A stretch of 64,000 nucleotides of DNA. Origin: Actinoplanes regularis (GTDB lineage: Bacteria; Actinomycetota; Actinomycetes; Mycobacteriales; Micromonosporaceae). The stretch lies in NCBI RefSeq assembly GCF_900188005.1, contig NZ_FZNR01000011.1, forward strand, positions 186,001 through 250,000, in the 5' to 3' direction. The notes under the pieces were generated by a model. That model ran no database searches. It was not told where the DNA came from and saw nothing but the letters and a program-made list of their open reading frames with translations. The position numbers and the translations under genes were made by a program. Positions 34,361-41,921 of this stretch are shown in pieces. Numbering within the stretch: position 1 is the stretch's first letter; each line of letters opens with the position of its first letter.

Positions 34361-34630
34361 CCTTCCGGTACGTCTCGGCCGACGGCCTTGGGCGTACCGG
34401 AAGGTGTCGGTCCCGGCCGGGATTGCCAGCCCGGCTTCCGCCCGGCCGGGAGTCTCGGGCGTCCTGTCTGCTGTCGCTTATCGGATATGTGCCCGCATGA
34501 CCGACGGATTACTCATCCGCGGCGGAGATACCGATTCGCTTAAGGCTTTCCCCGCTCCGGTGACCATGTCGCTCAGGCCATTTCGATCTTGGCGACCCGG
34601 GTTCAAGCGGCAGTCATTGCCAAGATCGAA
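34361..34630. repeat. Further long inverted repeats in non-coding region
   Basis: CCTTCCGGTACG (34361-34372) and CGTACCGGAAGG (34393-34404) are exact inverted copies. TTCGATCTTGGC (34582-34593) and GCCAAGATCGAA (34619-34630) are a second exact pair. CCCGGCCGGG occurs twice between them. Nothing in 34323-34674 looks coding: the reading frames that cross it have poor codon bias and no start signals. Confidence 0.6.
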
Positions 34631-34674
34631 TTGATGGCGGCTCGTGGTATTCGCAGCCGGCGTCGGCGGTGCGG

Positions 34675-34878
34675 TCACTCGCTGGGCAGGAACGCCCAGA
34701 GGACCAGGTAGACGACGAACTGCGGGCCGGGGAGCAGGCAGGAGAGCACGAAGGCCAAGCGGACCACGCCGGTCGAAAGCCCGAAGCGACGGGCCAGGCC
34801 GGCGCAGACACCAGCGATCATGCGGTTGTCGCGGGGTCGGGTAAGCGTGTGTGACTTGAGGGGGCGGGTCACGATCAT
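34675..34878 (-). CDS. PspC-domain membrane protein
   Basis: 67 residues. The whole protein is a PspC domain: LTRPRDNRMIAGVCAGLARRFGLS, seen as RDNRMIAGVCAGLARRFG, then VVRLAFVLSCLLPGPQFVVYLVLWAFLPSE as a membrane helix. PspC proteins take part in envelope-stress responses. AAGGAG lies 3 bases before ATG 34878 and 9 bases before GTG 34872, so either start is possible. Confidence 0.88.
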   Translation of the reverse strand: MIVTRPLKSHTLTRPRDNRMIAGVCAGLARRFGLSTGVVRLAFVLSCLLPGPQFVVYLVLWAFLPSE

Positions 34879-35239
34879 CCACTCCTTCGGTGGTGGCCGG
34901 GGCGTTCTGCCCTGGACCACTTCGACGGTAGGTACGGCGGCGCGGTCGTCCCTCATTCCTCAGGTGGAGGTGAGCGACAGAGCTCCCGTAGGGGAGACCC
35001 GTACCCGAATGTCCCGCTCGGTTAACCACTGAGGCGGTTTACACCCCCTGGCTGAATGTCGCTTTTTGCTGGGAACGTGCACACGAAGCGGGTGACAGTT
35101 CGGATCTCGGTAATTGATTGATCACTATCCGCGAATGGCACGTTCACCCGATGGCAAAGCATCGACACCGCTCGCAGAGTCATTAACCGATCGCCGACCG
35201 TCGTGGGATCGGGATCACAGTCGATGGGGGAGGTTGACG
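34879..35239. other. Intergenic region upstream of pspC and the MalK-type gene
   Basis: 361 bases between divergent genes. GAACGTGC (35073-35080) and GCACGTTC (35138-35145) are inverted copies 57 bases apart and could be operators. A TTTTTGC patch at 35063 and an AT-rich patch near 35111-35125 are candidate promoter parts. No small gene or riboswitch recognised. Confidence 0.4.
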
Positions 35240-36529
35240 GTGTCCACCGTCGCGCTCAAGGACGTCACCAAGATTTGGCCAGATGGCACGCTCGCCGTGG
35301 ACCGGGTGTCCCTCGATGTCCGGGACGGCGAGTTCATGGTTCTTCTCGGCCCGTCGGGCTGCGGGAAGTCGACCGTGCTGCGCATGATCGCCGGATTGGA
35401 GGACCCCACCGAGGGGGAGATCCTGCTGAACGGTGAGCCGGTACTCGACGTGCCCCCGCGGGACCGCAGTATCGCCATGGTCTTTCAGGATTTCGCGCTC
35501 TATCCGCACATGACCGTCGCCGACAACATCGGCTTCCCGCTCAAGCTGTCCGGCGTCGAGCCCGGCCCGCGGCAGGATCGGGTCGGCACGGTGGCCGGCG
35601 CGCTCGGGATCGGCGAGGTGCTCGGTCGCCGCCCCAGTCAGCTCTCCGGCGGGCAGCGGCAACGGGTCGCGATGGGCAGAGCGATGGTCCGCCGCCCGGG
35701 CATCTTCCTGATGGACGAGCCCCTCTCCAACCTGGACAGCGGCCTGCGCGCCGAGCTGCGCGCCGAGATCACCAGCATGACCCGCGAACTCGGTGTCACC
35801 ACCATGTACGTGACGCACGACCAGGCCGAGGCGCTGACCATGGCGGACCGCGTGGCGATCATGCGTCGTGGCGTGCTGCAGGACCTGGGCACACCGACCG
35901 AGGTCTACCGCCGCCCGGCCACCCTCTACGTCGCCGCCTTCCTCGGCTCCCCGCGGATGAACCTGCTGGAGGCTTCGGTCTACGTCCATCTGGATCGCTA
36001 CGTCGCGCTCAACTTCGGTGAGCAGACGCTCTACCTGGCCTGGTCCGACCCGCGGTCCCGGGCGGTGGCGCGCTACCACGGCGAGCGGATCGTGGTCGGC
36101 ATGCGGGCCGAGGCGCTCACCCCGGTCACCCCGGACACCCCCGGGGCGGTCCTGCACGGCCGGATTCGCTACCTGGAGCATCACGGCCACGAATCGCTGG
36201 CCTACCTGGACATCGGGGCGACCGCGATCGTGGTCGACGAGATCGCCGGCACGGCCCCCGATCCGGCCGCTCCCGGGGGCACCCTGAAGCGGCTCGGCGG
36301 CGCGCTGCAACGGCTCACCAACCGGGCTCCGGTGGCGGACGCCAAGGGGGCCCCGGTCAGCCTGCTCAACGATCCGGGGCGGCACCACCGGAAGCCGGCC
36401 GAGTTGTCGGTGCGGCTGGCGCCGTACCCGGCGGTCAACCCGGGGCATCCGCTCACCGTGACGGTGCAGCTGGACGCCCTGCACTTCTTCGACGAGCGAG
36501 GCGATCGGATCGATGTCGGCTGGCGTTGA
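35240..36529 (+). CDS. MalK/UgpC-type ABC transporter ATP-binding protein
   Basis: 429 residues. The nucleotide-binding domain has GPSGCGKST (Walker A, near residue 43), LSGGQRQRVAMGRAMVRRPG (signature, then helix), IFLMDEPLSNLD (Walker B) and THDQAEALTMADR (H-loop). The C-terminal 180 residues are a TOBE-type regulatory domain, longer than usual and with an insert near TLKRLGGALQRLTNRAP. No permease or binding protein is adjacent, so like MsiK it may serve several sugar importers. GTG 35240 has GGGGGAGG 6 bases upstream. Confidence 0.9.
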   Translation: MSTVALKDVTKIWPDGTLAVDRVSLDVRDGEFMVLLGPSGCGKSTVLRMIAGLEDPTEGEILLNGEPVLDVPPRDRSIAMVFQDFALYPHMTVADNIGFPLKLSGVEPGPRQDRVGTVAGALGIGEVLGRRPSQLSGGQRQRVAMGRAMVRRPGIFLMDEPLSNLDSGLRAELRAEITSMTRELGVTTMYVTHDQAEALTMADRVAIMRRGVLQDLGTPTEVYRRPATLYVAAFLGSPRMNLLEASVYVHLDRYVALNFGEQTLYLAWSDPRSRAVARYHGERIVVGMRAEALTPVTPDTPGAVLHGRIRYLEHHGHESLAYLDIGATAIVVDEIAGTAPDPAAPGGTLKRLGGALQRLTNRAPVADAKGAPVSLLNDPGRHHRKPAELSVRLAPYPAVNPGHPLTVTVQLDALHFFDERGDRIDVGWR

Positions 36530-36544
36530 GCGGAGGCGGGAACA

Positions 36545-37102
36545 GTGGATGGAGAGCGCCACTTCCGGGCGGGATCGCGGCTGCCTGCTGCCACCGGTCG
36601 GCCACAACGCGTAGGCTGCACGACGGTGGAGGACAGGATCGGCCAGACGGTGCGCTCGGCTCCCGGCGGAGAGCCGAGGGTCGATGCCGTCACTTCCCGG
36701 CCCGCCGAGCCGGTCCTGCTGGACCGCTCTTTCGGGCATGCCGACATCACCGTGCTCCGGCACGAGGTGGCTCGCCTGCTACCCGGGGTCGGCGTGACGG
36801 GTGAGCGCCTCTCCGGCTATGTGCTCGCCGTCAACGAGGTGATCACGAACGTGGTGCTGCACGCCGGTGGGCACGGCCGGATCGTGCTGCGACGGGAGGG
36901 TCGCTCGGTCTGGTGCGTGGTCACCGACTCCGGCCCGGGCATCCCGGACGGCTATCAGGACAGCCATCTCCTCCCCGGTACGGACGAGATCGGTGGGCGC
37001 GGGCTGTGGCTGGCGCACCGGCTGTGCGACGAGGTGACCACCGCGACCGGCCCGATCGGCACCTCGATCGGCCTGCGAATTGATCTTGCCCCGTTGGTTT
37101 GA
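36545..37102 (+). CDS. Anti-sigma-type (RsbW-like) ATP-binding protein
   Basis: 185 residues. A GHKL/HATPase fold with AVNEVITNVVLHAGG (N-box), VTDSGPGIPDG (G1) and GGRGLWLAHRLCD (G2), typical of serine-kinase/anti-sigma factors. It lacks a histidine-kinase phosphoacceptor domain. The first 50 residues are low complexity. GTG 36545 follows GGAGG; an internal GTG 36626 would give a shorter, more typical protein. It starts 15 bases after the ABC ATPase stop, so is likely cotranscribed. The sigma or anti-anti-sigma partner is not nearby. Confidence 0.82.
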   Translation: MDGERHFRAGSRLPAATGRPQRVGCTTVEDRIGQTVRSAPGGEPRVDAVTSRPAEPVLLDRSFGHADITVLRHEVARLLPGVGVTGERLSGYVLAVNEVITNVVLHAGGHGRIVLRREGRSVWCVVTDSGPGIPDGYQDSHLLPGTDEIGGRGLWLAHRLCDEVTTATGPIGTSIGLRIDLAPLV

Positions 37103-37118
37103 GGGCAGAAACTGCAGC

Positions 37119-37147
37119 TTGAACGGCTTATGAAACACCCATGAAAT
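37119..37147 (+). promoter_or_regulatory. Candidate promoter of the phosphoglucomutase-phosphorylase operon
   Basis: TTGAAC (37119-37124), 17 bases, TGAAAT (37142-37147). A second possibility is TACATT at 37189-37194, 6 bases before the GTG at 37201, which would make a leaderless message. Confidence 0.4.
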
Positions 37148-37200
37148 GTGAAGCCGCCCTTCGCCTCTCGTCCCGGCGCGGGTGCGGCTACATTGGGCGC

Positions 37201-37941
37201 GTGCTCGGACTTCCTTCCCAGGTGACCGCCTGCCTTTTTGATCTTGATGGCGTGCTCACAGATACCGCCCTTGTGCACAGTGCCGCGTGGAAACAAACGT
37301 TCGATACGTTTCTTGAATCGTGGGCTCAGCGGCATGATCAACAGTTTGTGCCGTTCGATTCCAGGGTTGACTATCACCGATATGTCGACGGCCGGCAACG
37401 CGCCGACGGCGTCCGGACCTTCCTCGCCTCCCGTGGCATCACCCTGCCCGAGGGCACCCCCGACGACGATCCCGACCAGGACACCGTCAACGGCGTCGGC
37501 AACCGCAAGAACGTTCTCGTGCTCCAGAAGATCAAGGAGGGCGCGGTCCAGGTCTACCCCGGCTCGGTGGAGTACCTGAAGGCCGCGAAGGACGCCGGCT
37601 TGCGCCGCGCGGTCGTCTCGGCGAGCGCCAACTGCAAGGACGTCCTGGCGGCGGCCGGTATCGCCGACCTCCTCGAGGCCCGCGTGGACGGGGTCGTCGC
37701 CCGCGAGCTGGGCCTGCCCGGCAAGCCCGCGCCGGACACCTTCCTGCACGGGGCGAAACTGCTCGGCCTCCCACCGGAGAGCTGCGCGGTCTTCGAGGAC
37801 GCCCAGGCGGGCGTGGCCGCCGGCCGGGCCGGCGGCTTCGGCGTCGTGATCGGTGTGGATCGGGTCGGCCAAGCCGACGCGCTGCGCGAGAACGGCGCCG
37901 ACGTCGTAGTCACTGATCTTTCCGAACTGCTCAACCAATAA
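37201..37941 (+). CDS. Beta-phosphoglucomutase-type HAD hydrolase
   Basis: 246 residues. HAD-superfamily with FDLDGVLTDTALVHSAAWK (motif I with nucleophile and acid/base Asp, then the PGM cap helix), VVSASANCKDVL (motif II), GKPAPDTFLHGAK (motif III Lys) and VFEDAQAGVAAGRAGGF (motif IV). beta-PGM converts beta-glucose 1-phosphate to glucose 6-phosphate. The GH65 phosphorylase that would make the substrate starts 14 bases downstream, which supports this call over a plain phosphatase. Start GTG 37201. Confidence 0.9.
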   Translation: MLGLPSQVTACLFDLDGVLTDTALVHSAAWKQTFDTFLESWAQRHDQQFVPFDSRVDYHRYVDGRQRADGVRTFLASRGITLPEGTPDDDPDQDTVNGVGNRKNVLVLQKIKEGAVQVYPGSVEYLKAAKDAGLRRAVVSASANCKDVLAAAGIADLLEARVDGVVARELGLPGKPAPDTFLHGAKLLGLPPESCAVFEDAQAGVAAGRAGGFGVVIGVDRVGQADALRENGADVVVTDLSELLNQ

Positions 37942-37955
37942 GAAGAGGCACGACC

Positions 37956-40325
37956 GTGATCCGTGAACGGGCCTACCCCGTCGACCCCTGGCACATTCGG
38001 GAGACCCGGCTGGACCTGGACCTGCTGGCCCAGTCCGAGTCGGTTTTCGCACTCTCGAACGGTCACATCGGGATACGCGGAAACTTGGACGAGGGCGAGC
38101 CGCACGGCCTGCCCGGTACGTATCTGAACTCGTTCTATGAGCTTCGGCCGTTGCCGCACGCCGAGGGCGGGTACGGTTTCCCCGAGTCCGGTCAGACCAT
38201 GGTTAACGTAACCAACGCCAAGCTCATGCGGCTGCTGGTGAACGATGAGCCATTCGACGTGCGCTACGGCGACCTCCGCTCCCACGAGCGCTCCCTGGAC
38301 ATGCGGGCCGGCACCCTGGAACGGGTGGTGGAGTGGGTCTCCCCGTCCGGCCAGGGCGTGCGGGTGCGCACGGTGCGGCTGGTCTCGTTCACCCAGCGGG
38401 CGGTCGTCGCCTTCCTCTACGAGGTGGAGCCGCTGGACAGCGCGGCCCGGCTGATCCTGCAGTCCGAGCTGGTGGCGAACGAGCAGCTGCCGCCGGTGAG
38501 CAAGGACCCGCGGGTCGCCGCGGTGCTGGACCGGCCGCTGCAGGCCGAGGAGATGCTGGAGCAGCGCTCGGGCGGCCTGTTGGTGCACCGCACCAAGGTC
38601 AGTGACCTGCGGATGGCCGCGGCCATGGAGCACCTGGTGGAGACGCCGGGCCGGCACGCGATCACCACCGAGGGGCACGCCGACTGGCTTCGTACCACGG
38701 TGGCCTGCCGGCTGGAGCCGGGGCAGAAGCTGCGGGTGGTCAAGCTGGCCGCGTACGGCTGGTCCAGCATGCGCTCCCTGCCCGCCCTGCGCGACCAGGT
38801 CGGCGCCGCCCTGGCCAGCGCCCGGCTGGACGGCTGGGACGGCCTGGTGCAGCAGCAGCAGGAGTTCCTCGACGCGTTCTGGGACCACTCCGACGTGCGT
38901 GTCGAGGGTGACCCGGAGGTGCAGCAGGCGGTCCGCTTCGGCCTCTTCCACACGCTGCAGGCCGGCGCCCGCGCGGAGAAGCGCCCGATCGGGTCGAAGG
39001 GTCTCACCGGCCCCGGTTACGACGGCCACACGTTCTGGGACGCCGAGACGTTCGTGCTGCCGGCGCTCACCTACACCCAGCCCTCGGCGGCCGCCGACGT
39101 GCTGCGCTGGCGGCACTCGACGCTGAACCTCGCCCGGGAGCGGGCGCAGACGCTGGGCCTGCAGGGTGCCGCGTTCCCGTGGCGGACCATCCGCGGCCAG
39201 GAGTGCTCCGGTTACTGGCCGGCCGGCACCGCGGGCTTCCACATCGCGGCGGACATCGCCGACGCGGTCCGTCGTTACGTGCAGGCCACCGGCGACTTCG
39301 ACTTCGAGCGTGAGGTCGGCCTGGAGCTGCTGGTGGAGACCGCGCGGCTGTGGCGCTCGCTGGGGCACCACGACCGGCACGGGCGGTTCCACATCGACGG
39401 CGTCACCGGGCCGGACGAGTACACCGCGGTGGTGAACGACAACATCTACACGAACCTGATGGCGCAGCAGAACCTGATGACCGCGGTGGATGCCTGCAAG
39501 CGCCACCCGGATCTGGCCCGGCGCTTCGGGGTCGACGACGAGGAGGCCGCCTCCTGGCGGGACGCGGCGGCGGCCGTGCACATCCCGTACGACAAGGAGA
39601 TCGGCGTTCACCAGCAGTGCGAGGGCTTCACCCGGCTCCAGGAGTGGGACTTCGAGAACACCCCGCCGGAGGGTTACCCGCTGCTGCTGAACTACCCGTA
39701 CTTCGATCTGTACCGCAAGCAGGTGGTCAAGCAGGCCGACATGGTGATGGCGATGTACATCCGAGGTGACGCGTTCACCCCGGAGGAGAAGGCCCGGAAC
39801 TTCGCGTACTACGACGCGCGTACCGTCCGGGACTCCTCGCTGTCGGCCTGCATCCAGGCGGTCATGGCGGCCGAGACCGGGCATCTCGAGCTGGCCCACG
39901 ACTATCTGGGTGAGGCCGCCCTGATGGACCTGCACGACCTGCACCAGAACGCCCGGGACGGCGTGCACGTAGCGTCCCTGGCCGGCTCCTGGATCGCGCT
40001 GGTCGCGGGCCTGGGCGGGATGCGGGACTTCAACGGTCAGCTGTCGTTCGCGCCGCGGCTGCCCAACCGGATCAACAACCTGGACTTCTCGCTGCTCTGG
40101 CGGGGCCTGCGGCTGCGGGTCAACGTCACCGACGAGGAGGTCACCTACTCGCTGCGCAACGGTGGCGGGTCGGCCCGGCTCACCCTGCTGCACCACGGCA
40201 AGGAGATCGAGGTCACCCAGGTGCGCCCGGTGACCATGCCGATCCCGTCGGCCGGGGCGGTCGGCCCGTCGCCGAGCCAGCCGGCCGGTCGCGCACCGGT
40301 GCGGCGGGCCGCCGCCCACACCTGA
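37956..40325 (+). CDS. Glycoside hydrolase family 65 phosphorylase
   Basis: 789 residues. Inverting disaccharide phosphorylase of the maltose/trehalose/kojibiose phosphorylase family. It shows SNGHIGIRGNLDEGEPHGLPG at the N-terminus (beta-sandwich), FWDAETFVLPAL (substrate subsite), the general acid in VTGPDEYT (E488), and HQQCEGF plus KQADMVMAMY around the phosphate site. Product should be beta-glucose 1-phosphate plus a sugar. Which disaccharide is used cannot be decided from motifs. GTG 37956 follows AAGAGG. The last 40 residues are a Pro/Ala-rich tail. Coupled with beta-PGM. Confidence 0.92.
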   Translation: MIRERAYPVDPWHIRETRLDLDLLAQSESVFALSNGHIGIRGNLDEGEPHGLPGTYLNSFYELRPLPHAEGGYGFPESGQTMVNVTNAKLMRLLVNDEPFDVRYGDLRSHERSLDMRAGTLERVVEWVSPSGQGVRVRTVRLVSFTQRAVVAFLYEVEPLDSAARLILQSELVANEQLPPVSKDPRVAAVLDRPLQAEEMLEQRSGGLLVHRTKVSDLRMAAAMEHLVETPGRHAITTEGHADWLRTTVACRLEPGQKLRVVKLAAYGWSSMRSLPALRDQVGAALASARLDGWDGLVQQQQEFLDAFWDHSDVRVEGDPEVQQAVRFGLFHTLQAGARAEKRPIGSKGLTGPGYDGHTFWDAETFVLPALTYTQPSAAADVLRWRHSTLNLARERAQTLGLQGAAFPWRTIRGQECSGYWPAGTAGFHIAADIADAVRRYVQATGDFDFEREVGLELLVETARLWRSLGHHDRHGRFHIDGVTGPDEYTAVVNDNIYTNLMAQQNLMTAVDACKRHPDLARRFGVDDEEAASWRDAAAAVHIPYDKEIGVHQQCEGFTRLQEWDFENTPPEGYPLLLNYPYFDLYRKQVVKQADMVMAMYIRGDAFTPEEKARNFAYYDARTVRDSSLSACIQAVMAAETGHLELAHDYLGEAALMDLHDLHQNARDGVHVASLAGSWIALVAGLGGMRDFNGQLSFAPRLPNRINNLDFSLLWRGLRLRVNVTDEEVTYSLRNGGGSARLTLLHHGKEIEVTQVRPVTMPIPSAGAVGPSPSQPAGRAPVRRAAAHT

Positions 40326-40341
40326 TTCCGGTACGACGTGA

Positions 40342-40385
40342 AAACGGCCCCCACTCGAATCCGCCGATCCGAGTGGGGGCCGTTT
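40342..40385. terminator. Bidirectional hairpin between convergent genes
   Basis: Arms 40342-40357 and 40370-40385 (AAACGGCCCCCACTCG and exact inverse) with a 12-base loop, between the GH65 stop and the minus-strand gene. An A-run on the left and a T-run on the right flank the stem, so it could work in both directions. Confidence 0.85.
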
Positions 40386-40400
40386 CCGGTGTTCAGGGGC

Positions 40401-41435
40401 TTATAGCAAGGACACGTGCACGTGGTCGGTGTGGTCACTCGGACCGTGGTACGCGTGCCAGTTGTTGGTCGCGGGGAACCAGATCTGCTTGTACCAGATC
40501 ACGTAGTAGATGCCGAGCTGGTCGGCGTTGCGCACCAGGAACGCGGTGAGGTCGTTGCCGTACCTCATCATGTCGTCGTTGTGCGCCGACGAGAAGCCGC
40601 TCTTCTGCAGGGACCAGTCGCAGGCCCGGCCCTTGGGGTGCTCGAACGGCCCGCCGTCACGGTGGCAGCCGACGAAGCGGTTGAAGCCGGCCTTCTTCGT
40701 CTCCTGGTAGAGGTGCAGCGTGCGCTTGGTGACGCAGCCGCCGGTGGTCGGGTCGTCCTGGTTGCACGACTCCGGGGAGAAGCTGCCGTCGGAGTTGCGC
40801 GGGGCCTGGGACGCCTTCTTGGAGACCGCGTCGACGAAGCCGTTGGTGATGGTCTTGTTGATGCCGGTGCCGCCGCCGAGCAGCTCGAGCTGGTCCTCGG
40901 CAGAGTCGTGCTGCTTCTGCTGGATCGTCAGCTGCTTCTGCGCGTTCTTGACCTCGGCCTCGAGCTTGGCCGCGCTGTCGTTGATCGTCGCGAGCGCGGT
41001 GTTCAGCTCGTTCAGCTTCGCGTCGTGAAGCTTGTTGATCTCCTCCAGGGAGACCGCTTTCTGGATGAAGTCCGAGGAGTCGTTGGCCTGGAGCAGGAAG
41101 CTCAGCGTGTTCAGGCTGCCGAACTCGTACTGCTGGCGGGCGATCGCGTTGACCTCCGGGACCAGCGCGTCACGGCGCTTCTCGGCCTGCAGCTTCTGGG
41201 CCTTCAGTGCCTTCTGGTTCTTCGTCGAGGTCGCGTAGGCGGCCTTGGCGTTGACGAACCGCCGGTTGGTCGCCTCGAGCTGTGCGGAAAGGTCGTCTTC
41301 TGCGTCGCCCTCCGCGGGGGTCGACGAGGTGCCGCTGGGTGCGGCGTTGGCCGGCGTGACCGGGGCCACTAACAACGTGGTGGCCACGAGCGGCGCCAGG
41401 GCAAGCATCAGCCACCGGCGGGGACGTGCGGTCAT
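40401..41435 (-). CDS. Secreted coiled-coil protein with LAS/M15-like C-terminal domain
   Basis: 344 residues. Signal peptide (MTARPRRWLMLALAPLVATT, cleavage after ANA), an extended coiled coil of about 130 residues (LSAQLEATNRRFVNAKAAY and on, as in peptidoglycan hydrolase activators), a short linker and a C-terminal domain of about 120 residues of the ARB_07466-like type. That domain has HPKGRACDW and DHTDHVHVS, which match the HxxGxAxD...HxH zinc pattern of LAS/M15 peptidases, so it may cut peptidoglycan. Four cysteines may form disulfides. ATG 41435 follows GAAGGA. Its message carries a c-di-AMP riboswitch. Paralogue of the divergent gene. Confidence 0.8.
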   Translation of the reverse strand: MTARPRRWLMLALAPLVATTLLVAPVTPANAAPSGTSSTPAEGDAEDDLSAQLEATNRRFVNAKAAYATSTKNQKALKAQKLQAEKRRDALVPEVNAIARQQYEFGSLNTLSFLLQANDSSDFIQKAVSLEEINKLHDAKLNELNTALATINDSAAKLEAEVKNAQKQLTIQQKQHDSAEDQLELLGGGTGINKTITNGFVDAVSKKASQAPRNSDGSFSPESCNQDDPTTGGCVTKRTLHLYQETKKAGFNRFVGCHRDGGPFEHPKGRACDWSLQKSGFSSAHNDDMMRYGNDLTAFLVRNADQLGIYYVIWYKQIWFPATNNWHAYHGPSDHTDHVHVSLL

Positions 41436-41450
41436 CAACAATCCTTCCTA

Positions 41451-41568
41451 GTCACCGCCGACCGAGTTAGCTGACGGGTTCGGGACGGAAGTACCCCTAC
41501 CGCAAAATGCGGATTCACCCCAACTACCTGGTTCCCCGGCTCGCCTTTCGACGATTGGGCGGCGGCCT
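41451..41568 (-). ncRNA. c-di-AMP riboswitch (ydaO/yuaA class)
   Basis: On the minus strand the conserved blocks occur in order: GCCGCCGCCC (5' P1 strand), GGGGAACC (from 41537), GGGGTGAATCC (from 41521), GTAGGG, then CGTCCCGAACCCGTCAGC followed by TAAC (41487-41466) and GGCGG (3' P1 strand). This is the actinobacterial form of the class that turns off cell-wall hydrolase genes when c-di-AMP is high. It ends 16 bases before the ATG at 41435. The upstream leader contains a GTCC-TGCCA-GGAC hairpin similar to that of the opposite riboswitch. Confidence 0.93.
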
Positions 41569-41768
41569 GCCGGCAACTCGGGGGCGGTGCCGTCCTGGCA
41601 GGACCGGCGGCTAGTTTACCTGAGATATCACCCCACATCAGGGTCCCGGAAACCGTCAAAATCGTTACCCTGCAATGACTTTCCGTAATTGCGTCACGAC
41701 TTGTGATCGGTCCGTCGCGAAGAGTACGAGAACTGTCGATTCTTCGATCGAGTGGGTATGGTCGGTTC
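41569..41768. promoter_or_regulatory. Shared promoter region between the two riboswitches
   Basis: 200 bases must hold both divergent promoters. TATGGT (41757-41762) is a candidate -10 for the plus side. On the minus side TTGACG (near 41663) is a possible -35, but no good -10 follows at 16-18 bases. The region is markedly more AT-rich than the genes. Confidence 0.4.
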
Positions 41769-41783
41769 CGGTTCCTGCCAGGA

Positions 41784-41903
41784 ACCGCCGCCTAATCGCA
41801 ACAACGAGCGAGCCGGGGAACCACATTTCTTCCGGGGTGAATCCGCATCCGCGGTAGGGATTTCCTTCGTCCCGAACCCGTCAGCTAACCCGGCCGGCGG
41901 CCG
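41784..41903 (+). ncRNA. c-di-AMP riboswitch (ydaO/yuaA class)
   Basis: Blocks in order: CCGCCGCC (41786-), GAGCCGGGGAACC (GGGGAACC at 41815-41822), GGGGTGAATCC (41834-41844), GTAGGG, the 22-base block at 41868-41889 that is identical to the one in the opposite riboswitch (CGTCCCGAACCCGTCAGC, then TAAC), and CGGCGG (41895-41900). A hairpin CGGTTCC-TGCCA-GGAACCG (41769-41787) sits at its 5' side. It ends 18 bases before the GTG at 41922 and overlaps the approach to the ribosome site AAGGA. Confidence 0.93.
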
Positions 41904-41921
41904 ACGGAAGGAAATTTGCCA

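Noticed and set aside
34582..34630. tRNA-like GGGTTCAA segment
   Set aside because: The flanks do not form a T-arm and no acceptor or anticodon arms can be drawn.
34080..34634. Open frame of 184 residues on the plus strand (and antisense frames of about 120 residues at 33969-34357)
   Set aside because: Crosses perfect hairpins and the T-tract terminator, has no ribosome site, and the repeated FRGAD-like peptides only reflect the DNA repeats.
37554..40319. 921-residue minus-strand open frame
   Set aside because: Antisense shadow of the GH65 gene; no domain, repetitive His/Arg/Gly/Val content.
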